Notes: generated by a model from the letters alone, not told the origin. 64,000 nt of DNA from Notospermus geniculatus (GCA_002633025.1 NMRB01000312.1:320090-384089), one strand, 5' to 3'; positions 43,850-55,870 are shown, counted from the stretch's first letter. Made by a program: numbers and translations.

Positions 43850-45600
43850 CCACTTTTCCACTGTGACGTTGTACGGAACGTCAACGTCACACTGCCATGA
43901 CGTTGTGGCTTCATGCTCGCACGTCGTTTTGCCACGGAGATGACGTCCTGAAGACAATGAAAACGCCTGATACGGTCGCAGCGACATCTTTCCGTGGAGA
44001 AGTGGCGATGTCCTCATTTGAAAACGTCATGACGTCGGCTCTGCGGGACGTTTTTACGAGCGAATCGCTTGCTACACGTAAGAAACTTACGATTTAATCA
44101 AAGCCAAATATTTCATGTTTGTAATCCAAGAAATTCGCTTGCAAATTAACACATTCATAAATGGGTATATTTCGCGGTTGCAGTAAAAATGATACGAAGA
44201 ATGCTTGGCACATCTGCCCTGGAGCACTTGCCAAACATGGGGTACATCGACCCTCTTTTCACCTGGCACGGGAAGCTTCAAGCCAAACTAGAAATTGACT
44301 TGTGAGTCAATTTGAAGACCGCCTTTGAAAATTCACTGATGAATTTTGTAAATATGTTAGGGCAATGTAGAAACTGATGATATTGGGACTGAACATGCGT
44401 CATTTACAGTGTAGGCCTACATTTATGATGTAGATGTATGGCTTTACAGTGCGATTGTGTCTTTCGCGGCAGCCAAGAGCAGGGGGGTTATTGTTTTCAA
44501 AGTTAGGCCTACTAAATTTCACAATTGGTAAACTTGTCGGGTCATGACCATTTAAATGTTATTGATTTCAGACAAATGTGCGTGTCATTTTTCGCGAAAT
44601 ACGGGCAGGCCTGCATCATGGCACCGGACCAAATTCATTTCGATCTCTGATTGGCCAGAGGACCTGAAACGTGGTGTGCGTGGCGTCACAGTTTGATCCG
44701 AGATAAGATGACGTCAGCGAAAACCCCGCTGCGGCGAGTGACGCTGCAGCGTCATGCTCGACGTCGTGGTGACGCTGCGTTCTTAGGCCCGACGTCATGG
44801 GTTGTTGACGTCATGGACAAAGGTAAAATGCGTTAGGACAACAGACTTCATCTATAGATGTAATGGAAAAATAGTGTGTACCACCCGGCAGATTTTCGAC
44901 TGTCCCCCAGAAAATATCGACCTTTTACATGATTTATTGAAAATTAAATGTTATATTTTTGTGTCAGGCCTATTTGTGGCCCGGCGAGTGCGTCTGACAG
45001 AACGGCATGGATGACGTCGTGGAATGGAAGTCACATGGCACACAGTGGTGTGACGCCATCACGTCATGCTGACGGGAGGACCATGGCGGAGTTTTGGAAA
45101 AGTCATTTGCACTTTCTTGGAACTTTGCCGGTCCCGTACGCGTCTGTGTGTACACGCTATACTTCTTGTATGTTCGTGAACTATAGGCAATTGTGAATAT
45201 GACGGTGATGTGTATGTGGGATGCATACACTTACTTTACTTGCAATCCGTGTTTGAGTAAAAAAATACCCTGGAAAAACTTTGTAAACATAGGTACACTT
45301 TCAACCGAACATGTCTATAATTAAACAAATCATTGTTGGCGGATGACCCCAAAATCAATAGGTTTCCGTGTAACATGCATATCCACAACTCCTGAAAGTT
45401 TCATCGCGATACGTGGCGTATTTTTTGAGTTATCCTGCCGAAACCACAGATTGGACGGAGAGAGAGAGAATTCCAGTGAAACCAATGAAGACCGCCACCT
45501 TCTGAGGTGGTGGCGGTCTTAATGATGACGCCATCGCGTCACGTTCTTTCTTGACGTACGGCGTGACGTCGTGACGTCATCAAATCGTCATCGCAAATGT
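43850..45600. promoter_or_regulatory. TGACGT/ACGTCA-dense interior of the 3-kb element
   Basis: Roughly nine ACGTC/GACGT words occur between 43863 and 44055, with more clusters at 44695-44815, 45010-45080 and 45525-45590 (TGACGTCGTGACGTCATCA). These resemble CREB/ATF-type sites, but their restriction to a transposon interior makes repeated transposase-binding sites an equal reading. A GC-rich hairpin, GACCGCCACC / GGTGGCGGTC, lies at 45489-45520. No ORF of interest. Confidence 0.45.
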
Positions 45601-45907
45601 AAAACGTAAGTTTGCAAAACCCCCCTATTGTCTCCCTTTCTCCTGTACAAAGCTCAGTCGTTGCGTCTAACTGACGTCCAATAATGAAGTCAGTTCTCAA
45701 TATTCAAAATGCCCTAACGGCAAAATATTTTTTGGCAACATGACTTTTCTTAATGCTGGGTACCCAAGGGTCCTAAACCTGGGTTCAGATTTGCTCTAAC
45801 ACGATGTTTCCGCAGAACGACATAAGGACGTGGACTAATTGGCGTAAGTTTTAAAATTCTTACTTGACCTTGACCTTGACTAATTGCCTAAATAGGCAAT
45901 ATCCCAG

Positions 45908-46066
45908 GGGCCGGTTGCACAAAACTTATGTTAGCGCTGACATGGTGTTAGCGCTAACTTTTATGTTAGATGACGTCAAAATCCATTGTCATTTTACGTC
46001 ATTTAACATGTTAGCGCTAACATCATGTTAGCGCTAACATGAGTTTTGTGCAACCCAGCCCTGAAC
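45908..46066. mobile_element. Hairpin MITE with TGTTAGCGCTAAC repeats
   Basis: GGGCCGGTTGCACAAAACTT and GAGTTTTGTGCAACCCAGCCC are the inverted ends. The palindromic GTTAGCGCTAAC is repeated within both arms. About 158 bp, a strong self-folding unit. Confidence 0.85.
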
Positions 46067-47132
46067 GTTAGCCCACCTTCTCTGATATAAGGATTGATAC
46101 TTGAAACTTGGATCAAATGAACACCACTTATGAGACAAAAGTTACATCCATTTAACAAAAATCACGATTTTCAGGGTCGGTTGCCGTGGAAACGGGGTTT
46201 TGACCAATTTCCGGGGATAGGATTTTTTTGGGACTTTTTAGTATGTTGTAGAGCACATGAAATTGTACCAGAAAACGGCAAAAACATCTTGTTGCAAATT
46301 GTTTAGGGGTGGGGCATTTTTTTCGTAGATTAAACCAGGTTGTAGGCTATAGAATTAAAAAGTGGGCACCAGATATTATTGGGCAATATATTCTTGGCTA
46401 AAGGCACTGTCCTAGACAAGGGCTTGTATAAATAAAACTTGGACACTGGAGTGAAAGAAAGAAATCGCAAGATACATGTATTATGAACTTTCATTGAAGA
46501 GTCCAGTAGGAGCAGATATGAAATAAATCGATTAGTTGAATTCAAAACAACAACGTTTCATGAGATATTACATGTAGCAAAGTCCACAGCTGCAAGGTGG
46601 AGGTGTCAGGTGTAGTCGGTCTGTCTACCCCATACGTGTTTAAGGCTGCATTCCTACCCCATTGTCTTTATCATACCATCCAAGTGATTATGAAAGAGAT
46701 CATATCTATCAGAGGCCTGTGTTGTCAGATGATTATCGGTTCCTATCTTCTTCTTGTACACTGAAAATGCCAAGAAAAAAATTACATGACATGAATATAA
46801 ACAGCCAACACGTGATGTGCAGAAACTGACAGAGTACATACTTTGGTGTACAGCCTCCTTGGCGGTATGAATATTAGTAGGCCCACCTGTGCTGATTCGG
46901 AACAAAGTGCAGTAGAAACTTGAATAGACTTATAAGATACAAGTAGAAACTTAGTTCAAGCATTGACTTTATTCGTATTACCAAGGAGAAGAATGTATAA
47001 CTAGTAATAAAGCAAAACGGTGGGCATTAAGTTACGTTTTCTGATAATAGAGGGCGTACGGTAATTACAATGTATAGGCCTTCAAATTAAATAACCAATG
47101 TTTAGGTTTGATGGCTGTTGACTGAATTCTAT
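46067..47132. other. No supported gene or repeat
   Basis: AT-rich. The minus-strand frames at 46330-46545 and 46654-46905 have no domain or splice support. Confidence 0.4.
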
Positions 47133-47702
47133 TGTTTAGAATGTCATCAATATTCTTATGTAAGGTTACAGACAAATAATTACAAACACTAGCACATCAG
47201 TGCCCGTGTGCAGGTTGAAATGTGCCTGCACAGTTTCTGAATAAAACACTACCCATAGGGTAAAGACGGTTGACCTGGTTGAGGGTGGCACAGCATGACA
47301 GCATGGAGATGGTGGTGCTGATAATTAGCCTGATTATTAGCCATTAGGGCAATCTCGTACCCATATCAACCTCATCCGAGGATATCTCAGGCAAGGGCTG
47401 ACCACATGACCAAAATTTCTGGTGTTTAGAATGTCATCAATATTCTTATGTAAGGTTACAGACAAATAATTACAAACACTAGCACATCAGTGCCCGTGTG
47501 CAGGTTGAAATGTGCATGCACAGTTTCTGAATAAAACACTACCCATAGGGTAAAGACGGTTGACCTGGTTGAGGGTGGCACAGCATGACAGCATGGAGAT
47601 GGTGGTGCTGATAATTAGCCTGATTATTAGCCATTAGGGCAATCTCGTACCCATATCAACCTCATCCGAGGATATCTCATGACCACATGACCAAAATTTC
47701 TG
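47133..47702 (+). repeat. Tandem duplication, 290-bp unit
   Basis: 47133-47422 and 47423-47702 both begin TGTTTAGAATGTCATCAATA and end CATGACCAAAATTTCTGG. They are almost identical except for a loss of about 10 bp (GGCAAGGGCTG region) in the second copy. Non-coding. Confidence 0.9.
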
Positions 47703-48529
47703 GTCAACCGCTGGCAGCGTGCCAAAATGTTTGTTTCACACAATATTTCGTATTTCGATGACAGAAAAATATCATATGCCTAAAAAGCCATATAATACAC
47801 CCAAAAACACGAGGTTGTTTGAGTATTAGAGCAATTTCAAACGAATAGTTTAGTTGGGAACATCAAGCCGCGGGTGCCAGCTTCGGTGTGATTCGCCTCA
47901 AAATTAGTATATCGCGCATGCGCAGTATTCCTGAAGTCGCCAGCCCTTTCCAATGGTGTTGTAGGAACGTAAACCCACTGGGGACGAGTTTGCCATTGGG
48001 GTAGAGTGACGGGGCGGTAATATCAACGAAGCGATTGGAAAAGTTTCTGTGGTTAGATAGTCACACGCTCTCCAGAACTGGGGGTCAGAGGCCTGCCTTT
48101 TTTGGACACGAAAGACGCTGGAGGAAGGGCAAAGCGGCGGAGTAGGATACGGATCTACGCGCAACCTGTGAAACAAAACAGAACAAAATATGGAGGTTGT
48201 ACACACTCCGTAGGAGGTGGAAAGGATGGCATGATATTTTGGAGGAGAAACCGCGATCGTTTGCAGCCATAACAACACAATCCTTCGCAGATGATGTAGT
48301 CATGTATATCACCTGATGCGATAGTCAAACATTATTGATAGCAGTAACTTACCATAGTTGAGTGTAGTTCATTGCCGAGATTGCTGCACACCCCGGCCTG
48401 AGCAATGAGACAATGGGGCTATCCAGAATATGCTTCAACCGCTCGGTAATAGGGGTCTCTACTGTACTATAAGTTATACTATCCACTTTCTGTTCAGTGA
48501 GTTTCATTGTTTATCAGTTCTTTGGGAAG
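47703..48529. other. No supported gene
   Basis: A 124-codon minus-strand frame (47904-48278) is the longest ORF. It has no recognisable domain and no obvious splice partners. Confidence 0.4.
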
Positions 48530-48576
48530 TTTGACCTTGACCTCTGACCTTGACCTTGACCTTGACCTATGATCAT
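48530..48576 (+). promoter_or_regulatory. TGACCTTGA-type half-site array
   Basis: TTGACCTTGACCTCTGACCT followed by more TGACCT words gives five TGACC(T) half-sites within about 45 bp, the complement of the extended nuclear-receptor half-site TCAAGGTCA. Further TTTGACCTTGACCT occurs at 48678 and ACTTGACCTTGACCTTGAC at 45875. It lies in repeat-like DNA with no nearby gene, so function is doubtful. The interval 48577-49560 shows nothing else. Confidence 0.35.
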
Positions 48577-49560
48577 CAGGGTTATTACATAATCGAAATT
48601 GGCATCCTAAATAACTTAAATATGGGTTTTATCAAACCTCCACTGCTACCACAGACAGAGACATTTGAAATTATCAATTTTGACCTTGACCTAATCATCA
48701 AGGTCATTGCATAATCGAAATGGGCATGCTCAATAACCTAAGTGTGGGTGATGTCATGTCTCTACCTCAACCACGGGCAGAGATATTGCAAATTATCAAG
48801 TTTGAAAATATCAAAATCTCATGATATCTCAATCACCCGGACACACGAGGCTGAGAATTTTACCACAGTCCTGTCCTTGGATAAGCAGGCATGAATTTAG
48901 ACTTGTTTCATGTTGATCAGTTGACAGTGTGGCAAGTAATCTCAAAATATCAAATTTCGTGATAGCGAACGTCGATATCACCATGACCCAAACTTCTCAG
49001 ATCAAAAATAATCAGCTCATTTGATTTCTAGGGTATAAAAACCTAAGGGTAGAACTTGTTTCTATTGCTCTAGGTGTTAACTGGTTATAGGAGCCGATTT
49101 GTGCCATCACTAAGAGAGTGATGGACAAAATATCAAGTCTGATATGATGATTACGTCAATGATGGAGGCATCTGAGGTTGAAAATGATTAGATCACTTTT
49201 TCTGCCTGTAAGTGACGCTCCTCTGTTTGATAACTCATTTTTAAGTTTCTGAACAGTCCACTTTCCATACTCTGCCATGTTGCAAACAGTGACACTAGGA
49301 CTTATAGTACAGCAGAGCCATCTGGAGGTTTAGTTTTCCCTGGATAGCCCCATTCGTGACTTTACTGGGGATTCCCCGTTTGGGAAATCCCAACTCCGTT
49401 GCCATGTGAAAAAGTCGCAAAAAATCTTCGAAAATAGCGTAACAAGAGCAATGCAAAGCGTGTGCAAATCCCACCGAACGAAAGTTGCGTTCATTGAAAT
49501 GTTGCGAGCCAGAAGGGATATTCGAGTCACAAGTCACAGCGTCAATGTTGAAGGTACATG

Positions 49561-50592
49561 TACACCCTTAGTCAAAAGTAAATAGACAGCTACTAAATTC
49601 AATATTTCTTTTAATATTAATGAAACGCATTTTTTCTTTTTATACTTACTCATAACAACTGCTTCGGCACCTCTTTCCACCGAAATGACCCAGGTATACA
49701 GTTTAGTGACTTTTTGGGGAAAGATTGAAATTTTGTCAAAAAATAAGGTTTTTTATTATCGCCTTCGCAAAATCGAGAACCTGAGCATTTTACAGCTCTA
49801 CTGTTTCCAGACACAATGATACTTTGAAATAAAGAATTGAAGCTTCTGCAACCGAGTTATTGATGGTTTCTTACAGGCAATTTTAGGGTTTTCCAGTTGC
49901 CAGTCTGACACCATAACCAACCAGTTGTGACGCGGCAAGTTCAGGGTCGCGAATAATAATCGCTACTCATACTTGGCCTATTTCACCGAGCCTTTGGACT
50001 TTCAATAAGACATAATGTGAATAACAATAAGGCATAAGTGGGCCCAGGATGACGTTCCGACCTATAGGCGATTACCGCAGAAACCTAACCACAAAGCATG
50101 TTTGCCCTTTCAAAACTAAACTATAGTGCACAATACAATAATGATGCAACACAATCAATGTGGTTTCCCCCGAGCGTGTGCTTTCTGACGGAGAACTGCT
50201 GAATATTCAACACTTGGTCGGTGTGAAATACGAAAGAGCACGTGGAAGGTCGAACTTGGCTGACCGAACAAAATCACTGCAAAAGTCCCTCTGTAACTTT
50301 GTCCCCCCTACAGATCCATGGGATCCGAAAGCTAGATTCTACTCGGAAACAAATGTGCTTCAAGATGGCATAGGTGCGATCACCAACAAATCCCGAATAA
50401 AAAATCACTTTTTTGATGAAAATTCAAACTTTCACCAAAAAATCAGTTCAAAGGACAGCAAGATAATTTTCGTGTACGAAGGTGCCAAAGTTATTGTTAT
50501 CAATGGAAATAAAAAGAAAAATTGTGCCTCGCTGCTATATTAGGAAATATTGAATTTAGTAGCTGTCTATTTACTTTTGACTAAGGGTGTAC
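49561..50592. mobile_element. 1.03-kb DNA transposon-like element, ~48-bp TIRs
   Basis: The left end GTACACCCTTAGTCAAAAGT followed by AAATAGACAGCTACTAAATTC (49561-49608) is the exact complement of the right end at 50545-50592. The interior includes a 127-codon ORF (50160-50543) running almost up to the right TIR. No superfamily was recognised. Confidence 0.8.
50160..50543 (+). CDS. Unknown ORF within the TIR element
   Basis: 127 codons with composition unlike its AT-rich surroundings (LSDGELLNIQHLVGVKYERA, FVPPTDPWDPKARFYSETN, IIFVYEGAKVIVINGNKKKN). No family was recognised. It may be the tail of a captured exon or of a transposase. It ends TAG at the edge of the TIR. The ATG is not preceded by any evident promoter. 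It could also be chance. Confidence 0.3.
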   Translation: MVSPERVLSDGELLNIQHLVGVKYERARGRSNLADRTKSLQKSLCNFVPPTDPWDPKARFYSETNVLQDGIGAITNKSRIKNHFFDENSNFHQKISSKDSKIIFVYEGAKVIVINGNKKKNCASLLY

Positions 50593-51170
50593 TATCCTGA
50601 GCAGAAGGGAACTTTTGTGGTTTTTATAAAGTGCCCCCTATAGGGCTGAAACATCGATTAAATTCCAAAAGCGTGCGATATATTATGTACCCTTGCTAGA
50701 TGAGCCAACCACAAAAATTTGGTGAAATTCCGTTCAATATTTAAGGTGTAAATGCAGTTTTTGTGTTTTGGCCTTTGGCCCCCTGCTGGTGGAGTGGAGA
50801 ATCGGATTTGGTCGATTCTCTCACGCGACATACCGTTAGCCCATGAAACACCCTCCGACCAAATATGAAACCAAAATCTTCAGTCATTCAGAAGTTACAG
50901 AGCGGAAGGGAACTTGTGTGGTTTTTACAAAGCGCCCCCTGGTGGCAAAGTAGATAATCAGATTTGGCCGATTCGTTCACGCGACACACCGATGGCCCAT
51001 GGTACATCTCCCCACCAAACATGAACTCAAAATCTTCAGTCATTGTAAAGTTATGGGCCCGGACGGACTGACAGCCGCACTGACGGCCGGACTGACGCAC
51101 TGACTGACGGACACACACACAGGGGTTTCTCTATATCCCTACCGAACTTACGTTCGGTGGGATAATAAAA
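50593..51170. repeat. ~150-bp repeats ending in a TACCGAACTTACGTTCGGTG hairpin
   Basis: CAGAAGGGAACTTTTGTGGT-type units recur near 50600 and 50900, with CCCCCT(G)GTGG and TCTTCAGTCATT words between. The block ends with GGACGGACTGAC-like tandem words, a short CA run and the stem CCTACCGAACTTACGTTCGG (51138-51163). Such ends look like repeat-family termini. Confidence 0.65.
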
Positions 51171-51265
51171 AATGTGAAACATGCCTACACTGTTAGAAAT
51201 AACAGAGGATTTTACAGAAAATCTGTGCAGCAGAGTCCCCAGGACTGGATCTGTAAAACTACAGA

Positions 51266-51936
51266 CTTAAAGGAACATTACCATAGCGTTTAAACGTGAC
51301 CTAAGTACATTCCACATGGTTCATTTGTAGTGATAATACAAAGTACAAGACGATTCCCCAATACACCACTGAAAAATTTGACTTCGAATAAGGTTGTTTT
51401 CCTGGAGTGGGGGCAGCCATTTTCCTGGCAGCAGACGCTTTTTTCCAGGCCTCGCAATAAATCTCGCGACATTATGACGTAGCACCGGCTCACCTCCGCG
51501 TCATGACCATAGTCACGTCACGTCGTTAGAGCAGTGGACGTGGTGGAGCGAGCCAAAAATGGCGACAAATATCGATTGTGCAGCAACCATTTTAGTGACG
51601 AAGGCTACGTGAGGGACCTGCAGGCAGAACAAATGGGAGACACTGTAAAAAAAGCTGAAATCGGATGCCATTTCTACCATTTTTTGGAAAAAACCTGAGG
51701 TTAAAGGCCGATGAGTGACGTCGTGGCGTCACGGTGGCGTAAACAAGTGAGCCGGAGCTACGTCATATCGCATTACGCAATGGCTGCCTCCATCGGCGCT
51801 AAACCTAGGTACAAAGTAGCCAACATTAATGTTAGCTAACGTAAGAAAAGGTGGTTCAACTGCAAAATTTGTTATAATGAAGTTTATTGAAAGGATCGGG
51901 CTACATTAATTCGCTAATGATAATGTCCCTTTAAAG
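51266..51936. mobile_element. TTAA-flanked element
   Basis: TTAAAGGAACATTACCATAG at the left and TAATGATAATGTCCCTTTAA at the right are imperfect inverted ends bordered by TTAA. The size is about 670 bp. The GACGTCGTGGCGTCACG region inside resembles the composition of the 43-45 kb element. There is no transposase. Confidence 0.6.
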
Positions 51937-53040
51937 CACCACGGTCGGTATTGCCACTTTCTGTTGACAGCCGGCGCCACCGGTACCATTCTCCAATTTT
52001 GTAGTCAAGCCTTTCGCCCCAGTGTTGGAGAATGTATGATTACACTACAATGCACGTAGTAGCATGCGTAGTTTACCAAGTCGTCAATAGAGGTCTCCCT
52101 TAACGCGGGTAGGTGTAACGCAGGATTGGGAAGCAATACTTTGGTCCTTTAAATAAATGTTGACAGAGACTTGACTGGAGGCTGACCAAATTATATTTTC
52201 ATACTACGCTCAGAAGGCATCATAATGGGATGTCCAATGGAGTCCACCAAATACAGGAAAACATGAATCATACCATATGTAAAGGGGCTGGAGGAAGAAA
52301 GCTCCCATGTCCAAAGTGTGCATATTTCAGAAAGTATTGGTCCGATTTGGATAAAATTCGCAGTGGTGATACTTGATAGCAAAGGATTAACAGTCACCGT
52401 GCAGAGAGAACAAAAAACCTAATTATCTAAAACAATGCTTTTTTGAACCTCAACAAAAGTAGAGAAATAACTCGTTTTTTTTTCTCAGGATCGGCATAGG
52501 TATTCAGTCATTGTTTCTCATTAACTTTCCAGTTGAAATCTTCACTTATTCTCAATCAATTACGATAAAACAATGATGTTTACTTCAACTTCTAATGGGT
52601 GTGCTCAATAGCAGGAATGACAACAACAAAACCACTTCGCACCATGCATCCTTCCACCATGTCATGGTTGGCTGATCTGCTGATTGCAAGTTCAGGTCAA
52701 GATTATTATTAGTGCTGTGGATCAAGGTGATGATGCAATACATTCACTAATGTCAAGCAGGGTAGGCCTTTGACATTATACAGTCTGTAGTGTAAGCTCA
52801 CGGTGTATTTTTGGTTATATAAAGCATAATGCAACATGTTCAATTCTGGTGACACTGCTTCTGCAGATAACACTCGTAATTACTTAGTATGTTCATTGCA
52901 AGGTAATAGGCCCCCAGGAATAGGCCTCATCATATTGCAACACACCACAGGGGCCAATGTCATACTGTCAGGAGATGTGGCTCTTACCAAGAGTGAGTGC
53001 ACCCAACTTTAGTTGTCCAGTCAAATTGTCAAGTAATTAT
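51937..53040. other. No supported gene or repeat
   Basis: AT-rich sequence. Short minus-strand ORFs only. Confidence 0.4.
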
Positions 53041-53128
53041 GGTTCCCGATCACTAAGATCGGGAACCATATTGTTTTTGGTCATGGTGTCTGTGTATCTG
53101 TGTGTGTAGGTGTGTGTGTGTGTGTCCG
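53041..53128. repeat. Hairpin plus (GT)n microsatellite
   Basis: GGTTCCCGATC ACTAA GATCGGGAACC is a perfect 11-bp stem at 53041-53067. TGTGTGTAGGTGTGTGTGTG follows at about 53100. An ambiguous base (N) lies at 53338. Confidence 0.8.
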
Positions 53129-53563
53129 TCTGTCACGCCTTCATATCTTATCTCCTTCAACAGCTACAGTTCTGGTAACACATCCTACCCCTAGGTTTGT
53201 CAACCTGGGCAATCCAGTCATACCAGTACATTGAGAATTCAGCCAAGTATATTATTCGTTGACCCATAAACCTGGTGGATAATAAATTCAAACTGACGCA
53301 CCTCAGATATTTCCAACCCAACACATTAAAATAAATGNTAATTTCTAACAGTGTATCGAGGTAAAAAGTGAGGGAAAAACCGTGTGCACACATTTTAGGC
53401 GCAGGAAAGTTCCGAGGACGGAGCCTTACGCGAACAAACATTGACCTAGCTACATTCGGTGAATTATAGTAGGATTAAAAATTATTTTGATTTTGGTGAA
53501 ACCATGGATTTGTTGTATATGTAGGTCAGAGTGCCCTACTCTGAGGTCAATTAGAATATAAAT

Positions 53564-54052
53564 TTGTCGAAAATATGGTCCATTCAAAGACGCTTTTTTG
53601 TAGCTCGATTATTTCTGAGTGCATATAACTGTGGAAGGTGTCATTTTGTTCGTAATGATCTTCTCTACACAATAATTCTTCACAAATTAAGATTCATCCG
53701 GTTACATGGTCACAAGAGACAATTTACTAAACTCACTTTTTGGCAGATATTCGAAGTTGCACATTCTTCTCCTTATATATTCTTGGTATTACTAGTAGTA
53801 CTTTCACCTATAAAATCCCTGTGCTTTTGCCGCTTCCACCTTCGAATTGCTGTGTCTATTGACAAAAGATGGCAGCAAAGTTCTATAATAGACCTGTGTG
53901 GGCAAACCCTGTGTCTCAGACACGGGTTGAACACGGGATTTTCTGACGAGTGGAAGCAGAATAGACTATGGCAATCACTAGTCTTTGGACCCGGCGACAG
54001 ATGGCGCGGTAGATTTGTGTCTGTATTGCGCATGCGTGAACCGTATCAATAA
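53564..54052 (+). other. Open frame of 162 codons, probably not a gene
   Basis: The frame is rich in Arg, Phe and Leu, contains one hydrophobic stretch (SPYIFLVLLVVLSP) and has no recognised domain. It has no signal peptide at its start and no splice context. Listed because it is the longest unassigned ORF in the right half of the window. Confidence 0.15.
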
Positions 54053-54713
54053 TTCCACGAAATCTCATTGATTTCATTTCCTTTTTTTTCATTTTGTTTA
54101 CTTTCAAATTTTGACATATCCACATTTAAAATTACTTTAAAATGGCTCTAGTAGAAGGGAATCACTGGAATCAGTGACGCTATCAAATTTTAGTCTCCTA
54201 TTATATTGGGAATTCAACACTTAGTCCAGTGCAAAGTGGGCGAAATAAAAGTCCCGTGGGATTATTGATGTGAAATTTGCCGAATTGTCCAAATAGATAG
54301 AGAATGGCTTAAGGCGGGGGGCTACCTATGGCGATTTTATTGACGCTCTTTGAAAACAAGCGTCCTAACATATTCATGACAAAAATTAACTAATTGATTT
54401 CAACGAAATGTTTTAGCTACAACCTTTATGCTCCCGTTCTGTGAAAGAATTGTTCATTTTGACCAATTACGATGGAGTTAATTAAGTTATAACAAGTTGT
54501 CAAAATTTGAGTTCGCAAACAATTTTGCAGACTTGGGGTGTGACACATCAGTTTCCCACATAGTCTGTAACATACAGGCCTGATGCCCGCAGGGCCTAAC
54601 GGTCCGTTTTTTACGAAAGTACTTTCCATTTAATTGGTATAAACTATTTAATGCCAAAAAATGGCTCGATTTACAGTTTTTGAAATATTTCATATTCCCG
54701 GCCAACTACCCAA

Positions 54714-54815
54714 ATGAAATGGTCCATGGACCATGTGCTCACCTGTGTGAACGTACCAGAAGAACAAATGACAAATGTAAAATCGAAATGCTCCAGGCCG
54801 TGAGTTCCAGGGTCA
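54714..54815 (-). repeat. Dispersed repeat, reverse copy of 476-570
   Basis: AAATGGTCCATGGACCATGT through CTCCAGGCCGTGAGTTCCAG is the reverse complement of the segment upstream of the cpRas exon, with very few mismatches over about 100 bp. Confidence 0.85.
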
Positions 54816-55009
54816 TGATTTACGGTCAAAATTTCAAGGTCAAAACATTCTAGCTTGATAATTTATGACGTCGATTTTCCAAGACGGCTGCCTGGTAACC
54901 ACTAATTGCATTCCAATTGGACAAAAATTTGCTCTACAGTACACATAGATGATCACACCATGTTAGAATAGGGCCATATAGCCATGAAACATGAAAAATG
55001 GCTATATTT

Positions 55010-55870
55010 GGAACTTGAACTCTGTTACTGTAAAAAGTAGATCAAATCAAAAACTCTTTTCATAATGTCATGTATCCTCATTAGATACACCTCTGACAAA
55101 CAATTGGAGACAATCCAGTTAACAGTTCAGGAGTTACTAGGCTTTGAGCTTTGGTTTCGGCCACCTGGTGGCCAAGCCAAGAATCGAATCGGACTGAATC
55201 TTGGTGTCATAGGTCATCTGGCATAGGGGTGTATACGTACCAAGTTTCAGGTCAATAGCCCAAGCACTTGCGAAACGTGCCACCAACAGGCAAAATTTTG
55301 AACTTTGACCTCTGTGACCTTGAAAAGTAGGTCAAACCAAAACTCCTTTATATATGTAATGTACCCTCAGCAGATTCACCTATGATAAAAATTTGGGGGT
55401 GATCAGCTCATTAGTTCAGGAGTTATTGCACTTTTTGTGTTTTGAGTTTCTGCCACCTGGTGACCACGCTAAGAGTCGAATCAGACCGAAACCTGGTGTA
55501 CTAGGTCATCTGACATAGGGGTATATATGTACCAAGTTTCAGGTCAATAGCACCCGTGGTTACGAAACGTGCCACCAAAAGGAAAAATTTGAACTTTGAC
55601 CTCTGTGACCTTGAAAAGTAGGTCAAATCAAAAAACCCGTTATATATGTTATGTATCCTCATTAGATACACCTATGATAAAAATTTGGAGATGATCATGT
55701 CATTAGTTCAGGAGTTATTGCACTTTTTGTGTTTTCAGTTTTAGCCACCTGGTGGCCAAGCCAAGAATCGAATCGGAACGAAACTTGTTGTCATAGGTCA
55801 TATGACCTAGGGGTATATATGTACCAAGTTTCAGATCAATAGCCCCAGCGGTTACGAAACGTGCCCTGCT
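55010..55870. repeat. Three-copy ~289-bp tandem repeat
   Basis: Units start near 55013, 55303 and 55592. They share TTTGACCTCTGTGACCTTGA, AAAAGTAGGTCAAA, CCACCTGGTGGCCAAGCC and TACCAAGTTTCAGGTCAATA. The TGACC/GGTCA half-site words are part of the repeat. Confidence 0.85.

Larger units (their letters stand above)
42567..45627. mobile_element. 3-kb element of the GGTTTYGMAA family
   Basis: The left TIR GGGAGGTTTTGCAAGCTTAC with GTTTTACATTT (about 42569) and right TIR AAATGTAAAACG with TAAGTTTGCAAAACCCCCC (about 45596-45625) match over about 31 bp, flanked by TA. The interior holds the nested inverted repeats at 42601-43785 and TGACGTC-rich stretches. No transposase is visible, so it is non-autonomous. 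It is by far the largest member of this terminal family in the window. Confidence 0.8.
41462..45850. mobile_element. Outer layer of nested inverted repeats
   Basis: The left arm 41462-41670 and right arm 45630-45850 are diverged inverted repeats, roughly three-quarters identical by eye. Shared words include GTCCACGTCCTTGTGTCGTT / AACGACATAAGGACGTGGAC, and CATGTTGCCAAAAAA on the left against TTTTTTGGCAACATG on the right. Everything between is occupied by other elements listed separately. No transposase ORF was found. Confidence 0.75.

Noticed and set aside
47904-48312. Overlapping minus-strand ORFs of 124 and 75 codons
   Set aside because: Two phases of the same stretch are open and neither encodes a recognisable domain.
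53773-54033. Minus-strand ORF opposite 53564-54052
   Set aside because: Overlapping open frames on both strands suggest chance openness rather than a gene.
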